Shown here one piece after another: positions 24,237 to 36,800 of a DNA stretch of 64,000 bases. Positions within the stretch are counted from its first letter, which is position 1, and each line of letters begins with the position of its first letter. The position numbers were made by a program, and so were the translations under genes. The DNA is from Stomorhina lunata (lineage: Eukaryota > Arthropoda > Insecta > Diptera > Rhiniidae): NCBI GenBank assembly GCA_933228675.1, contig OW121740.1:9825442-9889441 (forward strand), written 5' to 3'. The notes under the pieces are model-generated. The model did no database searches and was not told the origin of the DNA. It worked only from the letters and a program-made list of their open reading frames with translations.

Positions 24237-24480
24237 ATGGACATCGACATAGTGGAACGTATCAAGCAGCAGCAGCTGCATTGGCTAGAGCATGTTGTGC
24301 TAATGGATGAAAATACTTTAGCAAGAAAAGTATTCGAAAACGATCCCGAGGGAAGGAAACGAACAAGTAGAGAAAAATCTTTCAAAGCTTGGCCTACTAA
24401 GTTGGAGAATCTGAGCACGAAATCGAAGAGCATGGAATTTTGAAATATGCTTGGCCTTTGACCTTATCAGGTTGCAAATA
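24237..24480 (+). mobile_element. Non-LTR retrotransposon remnant, C-terminal end of reverse-transcriptase ORF
   Basis: The open frame at 24237-24443 encodes 68 residues matching the tail common to many LINE ORF2 proteins: an IKQQQLHWLEHVV block (general form: I..QRLRW.GHV.RM), then ARKVFENDPEGRKR (general form: KV....P.G.R.RGRP), ending KLENLSTKSKSMEF and a stop. It lacks the reverse transcriptase core, the RGRP motif is degraded (RTSREKS), and there is no full element around it, so it is a dead 3' fragment. A second copy of the same 3' end lies at 29540-29650. The clade (CR1, RTE or other) cannot be assigned from this length. Confidence 0.7.
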
Positions 24481-26185
24481 TAGGCCATTTATATAACTAA
24501 GTGAAGTTTAGTTTTGGTTCAAAATTTAAAAAATTAAAAATTTAATTACATTGGTTTGGCGACAGTAAAAAGAAGTTAATAATAATAATTGCGCAAATTT
24601 GCGCAACTGGTCTTTTAATGAATAAAACTAAATGCTTTGAGTAATAATATCTCAAAATATCCAAAAAGGCCGCCTTATTGGGCCGCTAAAATCCAAACAA
24701 TTGAAAACAGAAAAGCAAAGATTTCTACGAATATGAAAGAATATGACTGAGGATATTCGTAAAATGGTTTTTAATAAAAATTGCGCAAATTTGCGCAATT
24801 AAATTTTTAACATGTCAAATTATATACTTTGTGTAACAAAATACCAAAAAATCGTTGAAGAATACCTTGGAATCTTGTGTTATTTGGACAATAAATTTTA
24901 TACAATTTAAAAAAGAAAAGCAAAAAAAGGCTGAAATATCTTATTTCGTGAAATGGTTGTTAATAAATTATATGCAATTTTTCGCAAGTAAACTTTTGAG
25001 GTATTAAAGTAAACACCTTGAGCTATAATGTTTATGAAAATCTTAAGGGAATACAACGGCGTTTTGTGTTAATTGCAAACTGAATTTCCTACAAGTTAAA
25101 AGAGGCAAAACAAATAATTCTATGTGTAAAATATTATACACAGCATTTTGTAGCTGTTTGCTTTTAACTTATTCTTAACAAAAAAAATTACAAAAAACTC
25201 AGTATATTGTCAGCTTATAACAGTTTTGATTTAAGTTTGCGCAAACCTGCGCAAATCAGCTGATGAAGTGTTAAAGTAAATACTTTAACAAAATAAATGT
25301 TAAAAAGTTTGAACTAAATGCTTTAAAACTTTGATCATTTTCACCACTAAATTTTCCACAAATAAAATTTTAAAATGTTTATATTATTTATAGCCATATT
25401 TAGCCATATTTAAGGCACTGTGCGATAAATTAGGATATATTTTTGACTTTTCATCCAAAGAACTCACATAAAATAAGGGAATAATATTAGTATTGTTGGT
25501 ACTAGAAAATAGTTATAATTTAATATTGCGCAAATTTGCGCAGCTAAGACTTAAAAGTGTTAAAGTAGACATTTTTCTAAATAAAGTGTCAAAAAATCTA
25601 CAAAGAGAAATTTGGCGTTTTAGACATTTTAAATCATGTTTAGGAGAATGTTACAGAAAATGTGACACAAAAATCTGGTCTAAGTAAATAATAAAATATT
25701 AAAAAACTTCTACAATTTCCATTTGCGCGAATTTGCGCAACTGAAATTACGACACGTAGAAGTAGATATTTGTCTTAACAACATAAAAAAAGATTCTTGT
25801 GAAGTGCGTTGGAGTTTTGTTATAATTGTCTAAAGAAGTACAATAACAAAATTTAGAAAAATCGAAAAATTCGCATATTGGTTGAAGACATTTATAATAA
25901 GTGTCGAAACACTATGAGATGCAACAGTGCTTAGATTTATTTCAAAGATAACCAAACTTGATGTGTGGTTGAGACCACAAATGATCTATAATTCAAATTG
26001 TGTAGGTTTGCGCAAATCAAAGTTATCGTAAATACCTCTACAAATAACATGCCAAAAAGTCTTGATTTCAAAAATCTCGAGGGAAACAAAGCGATTTAAT
26101 ATCAAAAATGGATTTGAATATTCACGAGAGAAACAAATTGAGTAAATTTGTAAATTAATTTGGCAACAGAAACTTTGATAACCCA
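24481..26185 (+). repeat. Diverged monomers centred on TTGCGCAAATTTGCGCAA
   Basis: A GC-containing palindrome stands out in otherwise AT-rich DNA at 24589-24606 and 24781-24798 (both perfect; the latter extends to a 22-bp palindrome, 24779-24800). Variants lie near 25236, 25526, 25722 and 26006, and a faint one near 24966. Spacing is about 190-290 bp. Between sites, loosely shared phrases such as GGAATAC..., TTTTGTGTTA, GAAAAGCAAA and GTTAAAGTA(A/G)A support old tandem monomers. Short open frames here (25493-25687 +, 25986-26186 -) look like chance. Confidence 0.7.
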
Positions 26186-28722
26186 AATTTCTATAAGAAA
26201 TTTTTCAAAAATTATTTATTTTTGAAGGAATTTTTTTAAAATTTTTTTATTTTTATACGAAATTTTCAAAAATTTCTTATTTTTATAAGAAATTTTTCAA
26301 AAATTTCTTATTTTTTTAGGAAAATTTTAAAAAATTTTTTATTTTTATTAGAAATTTTTAAAAAAATTTTTATTTTTATAGGAAATTTTTAAAAAAATTC
26401 TTATTTTTATAGGAAATTTTTAAAAAATTTCTTATTTTTATAGGACATTTTTTCAAAAATTTCTTATTTTTATAGGATTTTTTTTTAAATTTCTTATTTT
26501 TATACGAAATTTTTTTAAAAATTCTTATTTTTATAGGAAATTTTTAAAAAATTTCTTATTTTTATAGGACATTTTTTCAAAAATTTCTTATTTTTATAGG
26601 ATTTTTTTTAAATTTCTTATTTTTATAAGAAATTTTTTAAAAATTCTTATTTTTATAGAAAATTTTTTAAAAATTTCTTATTTTTATAGGAAATTTTAAA
26701 AAATTTTTTTATTTTTATAGGAAATTTTTAAAAAATTTCTTATTTTTATAGGAAATTTTTCAAAAATTTCTTATTTTTATAGGAAATTTTTCAAAAAATT
26801 CTTATTTTTATCGGAACTTCTTCAAAAATATCTTATTTTGGTAGGATTTTTTTTCAAAAATTTCTTATTTTTATAGGAAATTTTTAAAAAAATTTTTAGT
26901 TTAATAGAAAATTTTTAAAAATTTTTTTAAAAATTTCTTATTTTTATAGAAAACTTCAAAAATTTCTTATTTTCATAGGAAATTTTTAAAAAATTTCTAA
27001 TTTTTATAGGAAATTTTTCAAAAATTTCTTATGTTTATAGGAAAATTTTCAAAATCTTCTTATTTTTATAGGAAATTTTTCAAAAATTTCTTATTTTTAT
27101 AGGAAATTTTTCAAAAATTTCTTATATTTATAGGAAATTTTTTAAAAATTTCTTATTTTTATAGGAAATTTTTCAAAAATTTCTTATTTTTATAGGAAAT
27201 TTTTCAAAAATTTCTTATTTTGATAGGAAATTTTTCAAAAATTTCTTATTTTTATAGGAAATTTTTCAAAAATTTCTAATTTTTATAGGAAATTTTTCAA
27301 AAATTTCTTTTTTTTATAGGAAATTTTTCAAAATTTCTTATTTTTATAGGAAATTTTTCAAAAATTTCTTATTTTTATAAGAAATTTTTCAAAAATTTCT
27401 TATTTCTATAGGAAATTTTTCAAAAATTTCCTATTTTTATAGGAAATTTTTCAAAAATTTCTTATTTTTATAGGAAATTTTTCAAAAAATTCTTATTTTT
27501 ATAGGAAATTTTTAAAAAATTTCTTATTTTTATAGGAAATTTTTCAAAAATTTCTTATTTTTATAAGAAATTTTTCAAAAATTTCTTATTTTTATAGGAA
27601 ATTTTTCAAAAATGTTTTATTTTTATAGAAAATTTTAAAAAAAATTCTTACTTTAATAAGAAAATTTTCAAAAATTTCTTATTTTTATAGGAAATGTTTC
27701 AAATATTTCTTTTTTTTATAAGAAATGTCTTATTTTTATATTTATAGGAAATTTTTTTTATAGGAAATTTTTCAAAAATTTCTTATTTTTATAGGAAATT
27801 TTTCAAAAATTTCTTATTTTTATAGGAAATTTTTCAAATATTTCTTATTTTTATAGGAAATTTTTCAAAAATTTCTTATTTTTAAAGGAAATTTTTCAAA
27901 AATTTCTTATTTTTATAGGAAATTTTTCAAAAATTTCTTATTTTTATAGGACATTTTTCAAAATTTTTTTTTTATAGGAAATTTTTCAAAAATTTCTTAT
28001 TTTATTAGGAAATTTTTCAAAAATTTTTTATTTTTATAGGAAATTTTTCAACAATTTCTTATTTTTATACGAAATTTTTCAAAAATTTCTTATTTTTATA
28101 GGAAATTTTTCTAAAAATTCTTATTTTGATAGGAAATTTTTTTTAAATTTCGTATTTTTTTTTAGACAATTTCTTAATTTTATAGACAACTTTTCAAAAA
28201 TTTCTTACTTTTGTAAGAAATTTTTCAAAAATTTCTTATTTTTATAGGAAAATTTTCAAAAATTTCTTATTTTTATAGGAAATTTTTCAAAAGTTTCATA
28301 TTTTTATAGGAAATTTTTGAAAAAATTCTTATTTTGATAAGAAATTTTTTAAATATTTCTTATTTTTATAGGAATTTTTTCAAAAATTTTTTTTGTTATT
28401 GGAAATTTTTGAAAAATTTCTTATTTTTATAGGAAATTTTTCAAAAATTTCTTATTTTTATAGGAAATTTTTCAATAATTTCTTATTTTTATAGTAAATT
28501 TTTCAAAAATTTCTTATTTTTAAAGGAAATTTTGCAAAAATTTCTTATTTTTATAGGAAATTTTGCAAAAATTTTTTATTTTTATAGGAAATTTTAAAAA
28601 AATTTCTTATTTTCATATAAAATTTTTACAAAATTTCTGATTTTTATAGGTAATTTTTCAAAAATTTTTTATTTTTGTAGGAATTTCTTTTAAAAATTTC
28701 TTGTTTTAATAGGAAATTTTGT
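26186..28722 (+). repeat. 31-bp AT-rich dyad repeat, array 1 (diverged)
   Basis: About 80 copies of a 31-bp unit: GAAATTTTTCAAAAATTTC followed by TTATTTTTATAG. The first part is a palindrome around a central C. The second has arms (C)TAT and ATAG around a T run. Copies vary in T and A run length and carry many substitutions, and the first 600 bases are the most irregular. Orientation is the same as in array 2 (40833-41995). Confidence 0.95.
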
Positions 28723-29539
28723 ATGTATTTATGTATGAATACAGCCAATTTTGACCTTTTTCGAGACACTGTAGGACGGAACTTGACTATTTTTAACATT
28801 TAAGCAGGATAAAAAAAAAATGAAAGAAAAAACTTCAGCAACAACAAATTCTATATATTTCGAACTATATTCTATGGCTGGCATGAGAATTCTAAAGAGA
28901 ATTACTGTTACTTCCCAGCAAAACTTTGGTAATGGCAAGTACTCTGACAACTGGTTACCTTGTAACGACTACAACATACCATCCGAATAAATAATAAGTT
29001 ATTACAGAAGTACTTATTTGTAATTAAGATGGTAATTTAAACTGAATGGCCCCGGTTCAAATCCCACCAAGGGCAACAATTTTTATTAGTTTTTTTTTAT
29101 TAAAAGAGTCTTTTTAAATGATTTTTGAATTTTAAGAACTTAAATATTATCTTCTGTAAAAAAAATTTGTAAAACTAACTCACGTTAATGAAAAATACCA
29201 TCATGAGTCAATTTTGATTATCTAGGGGATATTGAATACCAAACACGATTCTAATTGGTCTTAACTTGGTAAGCCCAACTTATCTGGGTCATCCTCGAAT
29301 CATCTCAACTGTGGACACACACCTCCTCATGGTATCACCCGGGGAGCTAGTTTAACACCCATTAATATTGTGAGTTAACATGTTCCGAGAGTTGTCCCAT
29401 AAGATCGATAAAAATGGGTTAGGATTACGGGCTAGTAACCCTCTCTTGAAAAAAAAAATACAATGAAGAGGATAAAATTAGAATTGAAATGTCCCACTAC
29501 CTAATTTTAGAGGAGGATGTCCGAAACTTCGATAGAAAG
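28723..29539. other. Spacer with a possible tRNA-derived B-box and unknown repeat-like sequence
   Basis: GGTTCAAATCC at 29054-29064 fits a pol III B-box and is followed by CACCAAGGGCAAC and T runs, but no A-box or cloverleaf is visible upstream. The less AT-rich stretch 29200-29450 (for example CACCCGGGGAGCTAG, GGATTACGGGCTAGTAACC) differs in composition from its surroundings and may be an interior or 5' piece of a retroelement. I cannot name it. The minus-strand open frame at 28729-28950 has no recognisable family. Confidence 0.4.
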
Positions 29540-29650
29540 ACAAAGTAGAGGAACTTTTTTCAAAGCTTGGACTATAAAATTGGAGAATATTCGAACAAGA
29601 TCGAAATCCATGGAATTCTAAAATATGCTCGGACTTTGACATTAACAGGT
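29540..29650 (+). mobile_element. Second 3' remnant of the same non-LTR retrotransposon
   Basis: Bases 29562-29621 translate in frame to AWTIKLENIRTRSKSMEF and a stop, nearly identical to the end of the copy at 24237-24480. The next bases (AATATGCTCGGACTTTGACA) also match. The end shows TAAGTAAGTAAG (near 29660), which may be the short-repeat tail some non-LTR elements have. Upstream frames are broken. Confidence 0.65.
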
Positions 29651-29898
29651 TGTAACATTTAAGTAAGTAAGAGTCAATCTAATGTAAAAACTTATACAAA
29701 AAAGAAGATTTAAATTGTTTAAGTTTTAAAATAATTTTAAAAAAGTTTTAAAATAATTACAAAAAATCGTATAAAAATATTTTTCCAAAATTACAACAAA
29801 GCAAAAAAAAGCAGGGAAAAACAAAGTTATTTTCACATGATTTTGGATCTAAAAATAAAAATTGTTTATATTAATTATAAGCTGCTAAGTTTTCAACA
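29651..29898. other. AT-rich spacer
   Basis: A short AT-rich stretch between the retrotransposon end and the tRNA-like sequence. I see nothing functional in it. Confidence 0.5.
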
Positions 29899-29969
29899 TA
29901 TGAAGTAGCTCAGTGGAAGAGTCTCTGCCTAGCAGTCGGAGGGTCTGGGTTCGAGCCCCCATGGGACCA
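29899..29969 (+). pseudogene. tRNA-like sequence (tRNA pseudogene or SINE head)
   Basis: An 11/12 match to the A-box (TAGCTCAGTGGA, 29906-29917) and a good B-box (GGTTCGAGCCC, 29948-29958) sit at normal spacing, with TTTT at 29979-29982 as a pol III terminator. The D-arm GCTC/GAGT pairs (one G-U). An anticodon arm TCTGC/TCGGA can form with one mismatch, with loop CTAGCAG, which would give U33 and anticodon AGC (alanine). The T-stem has only three pairs, and the 5' and 3' acceptor strands (TATGAAG, TGGGACC) do not pair. It is therefore not a functional tRNA as written, and a tRNA-derived SINE or decayed tRNA gene is likely. Confidence 0.65.
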
Positions 29970-30888
29970 TAAAAAAAATTTTGTATTTCGTTTAAAAATA
30001 TATGTTTTTAATAAAACAACAACAAAAAAGTTGTTGCTGTTGTTGTTGTTGTTGTTTTCAAATTGCTTACCCAAGTCATTAATTTTCTGCAATTGGTAAG
30101 TACTTGCCTCCAATGACATCCCCATGTTAATGTAATGACTTAAACAGCGAATGAGTAAGTAGTTCGTGTTCAATAGTTTAACTGTTTAACTCATTATTTG
30201 GTAATGAAAAGTTTTACTGGGTTATTTAAGAGTTGTTGCCATTTCCCCACTGTAATCATGAATGGGTATGTGTGTCAATGCTAATGCTTGCTTGTATATG
30301 TATTTCAAACTAACAGGATGCCAGAGAGAAAGAGAGGGAGAGCACGTATACATATAAGCATGTACTCGTATAAGTGAAATGAATGAATGAATGAATGAAT
30401 GACTGAATGTTTGTTGGTTATTGGGACTTTGAAAAGAGAATTGTTACGTTAATTTAATTTGTGCATTCATTTAAATTGTATCATTGCACTTGGTAGAGTC
30501 GTTATATTTAATTATATTTGTCAGATTGCGAGAAAGCATGATGACTCGGTTCCTGCACTGATGAATAACAGTTTTTTTCCTTTTACTTGAATTTTTTTAT
30601 ATGTTCATAGAACTTGTGTTAGTGTTGGTTGTTTATTCCCTTTACATACTTACGAGTAGATTAAGTATATCTACGACTATAATATGGTAAAAGTTTCTCT
30701 AGCAGTTAAGTATATGAGTTTTGAAGGAGTTATGAGTTGATATAAGTAGTTTGGAGGTTTATTTCAATATTGCATGTAACTAACAACATTCATGCTTTAC
30801 CACAATGACTTAAAGTTTGGAATATGGCTAAGGCAAGTGCTAATAAAAAAGGAATCACCCTAAATTTAAGTAGCAAAATTTATAAACG
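29970..30888. other. Spacer with CAA/GTT inverted repeat and GAAT microsatellite
   Basis: AACAACAACAAAAAAG at about 30014-30031 is followed at once by (GTT)n to about 30058, so the region can fold into a hairpin. A (GAAT)n microsatellite lies at about 30377-30402. The rest is unremarkable AT-rich DNA. I see no gene. Confidence 0.6.
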
Positions 30889-33800
30889 GTCTAGTAGTCA
30901 TAGTCTAGTCATAGTCTAGTCATAGTCTAGTCATAGTCTAGTCATAGTCTAGTCATAGTCTAGTCATAGTCTAGTCATAGTCTAGTCATAGTCTAGTCAT
31001 AGTCTAGTCATAGTCTAGTCATAGTCTAGTCATAGTCTAGTCATAGTCTAGTCATAGTCTAGTCATAGTCTAGTCATAGTCTAGTCATAGTCTAGTCATA
31101 GTCTAGTCATAGTCTAGTCATAGTCTAGTCATAGTCTAGTCATAGTCTAGTCATAGTCTAGTCATAGTCTAGTCATAGTCTAGTCATAGTCTAGTCATAG
31201 TCTAGTCATAGTCTAGTCATAGTCTAGTCATAGTCTAGTCATAGTCTAGTCATAGTCTAGTCATAGTCTAGTCATAGTCTAGTCATAGTCTAGTCATAGT
31301 CTAGTCATAGTCTAGTCATAGTCTAGTCATAGTCTAGTCATAGTCTAGTCATAGTCTAGTCATAGTCTAGTCATAGTCTAGTCATAGTCTAGTCATAGTC
31401 TAGTCATAGTCTAGTCATAGTCTAGTCATAGTCTAGTCATAGTCTAGTCATAGTCTAGTCATAGTCTAGTCATAGTCTAGTCATAGTCTAGTCATAGTCT
31501 AGTCATAGTCTAGTCATAGTCTAGTCATAGTCTAGTCATAGTCTAGTCATAGTCTAGTCATAGTCTAGTCATAGTCTAGTCATAGTCTAGTCATAGTCTA
31601 GTCATAGTCTAGTCATAGTCTAGTCATAGTCTAGTCATAGTCTAGTCATAGTCTAGTCATAGTCTAGTCATAGTCTAGTCATAGTCTAGTCATAGTCTAG
31701 TCATAGTCTAGTCATAGTCTAGTCATAGTCTAGTCATAGTCTAGTCATAGTCTAGTCATAGTCTAGTCATAGTCTAGTCATAGTCTAGTCATAGTCTAGT
31801 CATAGTCTAGTCATAGTCTAGTCATAGTCTAGTCATAGTCTAGTCATAGTCTAGTCATAGTCTAGTCATAGTCTAGTCATAGTCTAGTCATAGTCTAGTC
31901 ATAGTCTAGTCATAGTCTAGTCATAGTCTAGTCATAGTCTAGTCATAGTCTAGTCATAGTCTAGTCATAGTCTAGTCATAGTCTAGTCATAGTCTAGTCA
32001 TAGTCTAGTCATAGTCTAGTCATAGTCTAGTCATAGTCTAGTCATAGTCTAGTCATAGTCTAGTCATAGTCTAGTCATAGTCTAGTCATAGTCTAGTCAT
32101 AGTCTAGTCATAGTCTAGTCATAGTCTAGTCATAGTCTAGTCATAGTCTAGTCATAGTCTAGTCATAGTCTAGTCATAGTCTAGTCATAGTCTAGTCATA
32201 GTCTAGTCATAGTCTAGTCATAGTCTAGTCATAGTCTAGTCATAGTCTAGTCATAGTCTAGTCATAGTCTAGTCATAGTCTAGTCATAGTCTAGTCATAG
32301 TCTAGTCATAGTCTAGTCATAGTCTAGTCATAGTCTAGTCATAGTCTAGTCATAGTCTAGTCATAGTCTAGTCATAGTCTAGTCATAGTCTAGTCATAGT
32401 CTAGTCATAGTCTAGTCATAGTCTAGTCATAGTCTAGTCATAGTCTAGTCATAGTCTAGTCATAGTCTAGTCATAGTCTAGTCATAGTCTAGTCATAGTC
32501 TAGTCATAGTCTAGTCATAGTCTAGTCATAGTCTAGTCATAGTCTAGTCATAGTCTAGTCATAGTCTAGTCATAGTCTAGTCATAGTCTAGTCATAGTCT
32601 AGTCATAGTCTAGTCATAGTCTAGTCATAGTCTAGTCATAGTCTAGTCATAGTCTAGTCATAGTCTAGTCATAGTCTAGTCATAGTCTAGTCATAGTCTA
32701 GTCATAGTCTAGTCATAGTCTAGTCATAGTCTAGTCATAGTCTAGTCATAGTCTAGTCATAGTCTAGTCATAGTCTAGTCATAGTCTAGTCATAGTCTAG
32801 TCATAGTCTAGTCATAGTCTAGTCATAGTCTAGTCATAGTCTAGTCATAGTCTAGTCATAGTCTAGTCATAGTCTAGTCATAGTCTAGTCATAGTCTAGT
32901 CATAGTCTAGTCATAGTCTAGTCATAGTCTAGTCATAGTCTAGTCATAGTCTAGTCATAGTCTAGTCATAGTCTAGTCATAGTCTAGTCATAGTCTAGTC
33001 ATAGTCTAGTCATAGTCTAGTCATAGTCTAGTCATAGTCTAGTCATAGTCTAGTCATAGTCTAGTCATAGTCTAGTCATAGTCTAGTCATAGTCTAGTCA
33101 TAGTCTAGTCATAGTCTAGTCATAGTCTAGTCATAGTCTAGTCATAGTCTAGTCATAGTCTAGTCATAGTCTAGTCATAGTCTAGTCATAGTCTAGTCAT
33201 AGTCTAGTCATAGTCTAGTCATAGTCTAGTCATAGTCTAGTCATAGTCTAGTCATAGTCTAGTCATAGTCTAGTCATAGTCTAGTCATAGTCTAGTCATA
33301 GTCTAGTCATAGTCTAGTCATAGTCTAGTCATAGTCTAGTCATAGTCTAGTCATAGTCTAGTCATAGTCTAGTCATAGTCTAGTCATAGTCTAGTCATAG
33401 TCTAGTCATAGTCTAGTCATAGTCTAGTCATAGTCTAGTCATAGTCTAGTCATAGTCTAGTCATAGTCTAGTCATAGTCTAGTCATAGTCTAGTCATAGT
33501 CTAGTCATAGTCTAGTCATAGTCTAGTCATAGTCTAGTCATAGTCTAGTCATAGTCTAGTCATAGTCTAGTCATAGTCTAGTCATAGTCTAGTCATAGTC
33601 TAGTCATAGTCTAGTCATAGTCTAGTCATAGTCTAGTCATAGTCTAGTCATAGTCTAGTCATAGTCTAGTCATAGTCTAGTCATAGTCTAGTCATAGTCT
33701 AGTCATAGTCTAGTCATAGTCTAGTCATAGTCTAGTCATAGTCTAGTCATAGTCTAGTCATAGTCTAGTCATAGTCTAGTCATAGTCTAGTCATAGTCTA

Positions 33801-36800
33801 GTCATAGTCTAGTCATAGTCTAGTCATAGTCTAGTCATAGTCTAGTCATAGTCTAGTCATAGTCTAGTCATAGTCTAGTCATAGTCTAGTCATAGTCTAG
33901 TCATAGTCTAGTCATAGTCTAGTCATAGTCTAGTCATAGTCTAGTCATAGTCTAGTCATAGTCTAGTCATAGTCTAGTCATAGTCTAGTCATAGTCTAGT
34001 CATAGTCTAGTCATAGTCTAGTCATAGTCTAGTCATAGTCTAGTCATAGTCTAGTCATAGTCTAGTCATAGTCTAGTCATAGTCTAGTCATAGTCTAGTC
34101 ATAGTCTAGTCATAGTCTAGTCATAGTCTAGTCATAGTCTAGTCATAGTCTAGTCATAGTCTAGTCATAGTCTAGTCATAGTCTAGTCATAGTCTAGTCA
34201 TAGTCTAGTCATAGTCTAGTCATAGTCTAGTCATAGTCTAGTCATAGTCTAGTCATAGTCTAGTCATAGTCTAGTCATAGTCTAGTCATAGTCTAGTCAT
34301 AGTCTAGTCATAGTCTAGTCATAGTCTAGTCATAGTCTAGTCATAGTCTAGTCATAGTCTAGTCATAGTCTAGTCATAGTCTAGTCATAGTCTAGTCATA
34401 GTCTAGTCATAGTCTAGTCATAGTCTAGTCATAGTCTAGTCATAGTCTAGTCATAGTCTAGTCATAGTCTAGTCATAGTCTAGTCATAGTCTAGTCATAG
34501 TCTAGTCATAGTCTAGTCATAGTCTAGTCATAGTCTAGTCATAGTCTAGTCATAGTCTAGTCATAGTCTAGTCATAGTCTAGTCATAGTCTAGTCATAGT
34601 CTAGTCATAGTCTAGTCATAGTCTAGTCATAGTCTAGTCATAGTCTAGTCATAGTCTAGTCATAGTCTAGTCATAGTCTAGTCATAGTCTAGTCATAGTC
34701 TAGTCATAGTCTAGTCATAGTCTAGTCATAGTCTAGTCATAGTCTAGTCATAGTCTAGTCATAGTCTAGTCATAGTCTAGTCATAGTCTAGTCATAGTCT
34801 AGTCATAGTCTAGTCATAGTCTAGTCATAGTCTAGTCATAGTCTAGTCATAGTCTAGTCATAGTCTAGTCATAGTCTAGTCATAGTCTAGTCATAGTCTA
34901 GTCATAGTCTAGTCATAGTCTAGTCATAGTCTAGTCATAGTCTAGTCATAGTCTAGTCATAGTCTAGTCATAGTCTAGTCATAGTCTAGTCATAGTCTAG
35001 TCATAGTCTAGTCATAGTCTAGTCATAGTCTAGTCATAGTCTAGTCATAGTCTAGTCATAGTCTAGTCATAGTCTAGTCATAGTCTAGTCATAGTCTAGT
35101 CATAGTCTAGTCATAGTCTAGTCATAGTCTAGTCATAGTCTAGTCATAGTCTAGTCATAGTCTAGTCATAGTCTAGTCATAGTCTAGTCATAGTCTAGTC
35201 ATAGTCTAGTCATAGTCTAGTCATAGTCTAGTCATAGTCTAGTCATAGTCTAGTCATAGTCTAGTCATAGTCTAGTCATAGTCTAGTCATAGTCTAGTCA
35301 TAGTCTAGTCATAGTCTAGTCATAGTCTAGTCATAGTCTAGTCATAGTCTAGTCATAGTCTAGTCATAGTCTAGTCATAGTCTAGTCATAGTCTAGTCAT
35401 AGTCTAGTCATAGTCTAGTCATAGTCTAGTCATAGTCTAGTCATAGTCTAGTCATAGTCTAGTCATAGTCTAGTCATAGTCTAGTCATAGTCTAGTCATA
35501 GTCTAGTCATAGTCTAGTCATAGTCTAGTCATAGTCTAGTCATAGTCTAGTCATAGTCTAGTCATAGTCTAGTCATAGTCTAGTCATAGTCTAGTCATAG
35601 TCTAGTCATAGTCTAGTCATAGTCTAGTCATAGTCTAGTCATAGTCTAGTCATAGTCTAGTCATAGTCTAGTCATAGTCTAGTCATAGTCTAGTCATAGT
35701 CTAGTCATAGTCTAGTCATAGTCTAGTCATAGTCTAGTCATAGTCTAGTCATAGTCTAGTCATAGTCTAGTCATAGTCTAGTCATAGTCTAGTCATAGTC
35801 TAGTCATAGTCTAGTCATAGTCTAGTCATAGTCTAGTCATAGTCTAGTCATAGTCTAGTCATAGTCTAGTCATAGTCTAGTCATAGTCTAGTCATAGTCT
35901 AGTCATAGTCTAGTCATAGTCTAGTCATAGTCTAGTCATAGTCTAGTCATAGTCTAGTCATAGTCTAGTCATAGTCTAGTCATAGTCTAGTCATAGTCTA
36001 GTCATAGTCTAGTCATAGTCTAGTCATAGTCTAGTCATAGTCTAGTCATAGTCTAGTCATAGTCTAGTCATAGTCTAGTCATAGTCTAGTCATAGTCTAG
36101 TCATAGTCTAGTCATAGTCTAGTCATAGTCTAGTCATAGTCTAGTCATAGTCTAGTCATAGTCTAGTCATAGTCTAGTCATAGTCTAGTCATAGTCTAGT
36201 CATAGTCTAGTCATAGTCTAGTCATAGTCTAGTCATAGTCTAGTCATAGTCTAGTCATAGTCTAGTCATAGTCTAGTCATAGTCTAGTCATAGTCTAGTC
36301 ATAGTCTAGTCATAGTCTAGTCATAGTCTAGTCATAGTCTAGTCATAGTCTAGTCATAGTCTAGTCATAGTCTAGTCATAGTCTAGTCATAGTCTAGTCA
36401 TAGTCTAGTCATAGTCTAGTCATAGTCTAGTCATAGTCTAGTCATAGTCTAGTCATAGTCTAGTCATAGTCTAGTCATAGTCTAGTCATAGTCTAGTCAT
36501 AGTCTAGTCATAGTCTAGTCATAGTCTAGTCATAGTCTAGTCATAGTCTAGTCATAGTCTAGTCATAGTCTAGTCATAGTCTAGTCATAGTCTAGTCATA
36601 GTCTAGTCATAGTCTAGTCATAGTCTAGTCATAGTCTAGTCATAGTCTAGTCATAGTCTAGTCATAGTCTAGTCATAGTCTAGTCATAGTCTAGTCATAG
36701 TCTAGTCATAGTCTAGTCATAGTCTAGTCATAGTCTAGTCATAGTCTAGTCATAGTCTAGTCATAGTCTAGTCATAGTCTAGTCATAGTCTAGTCATAGT

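Noticed and set aside
26186..28722. CRISPR-like or coding minisatellite at the 31-bp arrays
   Set aside because: The units are head-to-tail without spacers and full of stops. It is an AT-rich minisatellite.
29899..29969. Functional alanine tRNA gene (anticodon AGC)
   Set aside because: The acceptor strands do not pair and the T-stem has only three pairs, so I kept it as a tRNA-like or SINE remnant.
29910..30173. Minus-strand open frame of 87 codons
   Set aside because: It overlaps the tRNA-like sequence and the GTT run. Composition reflects those repeats and not a protein.
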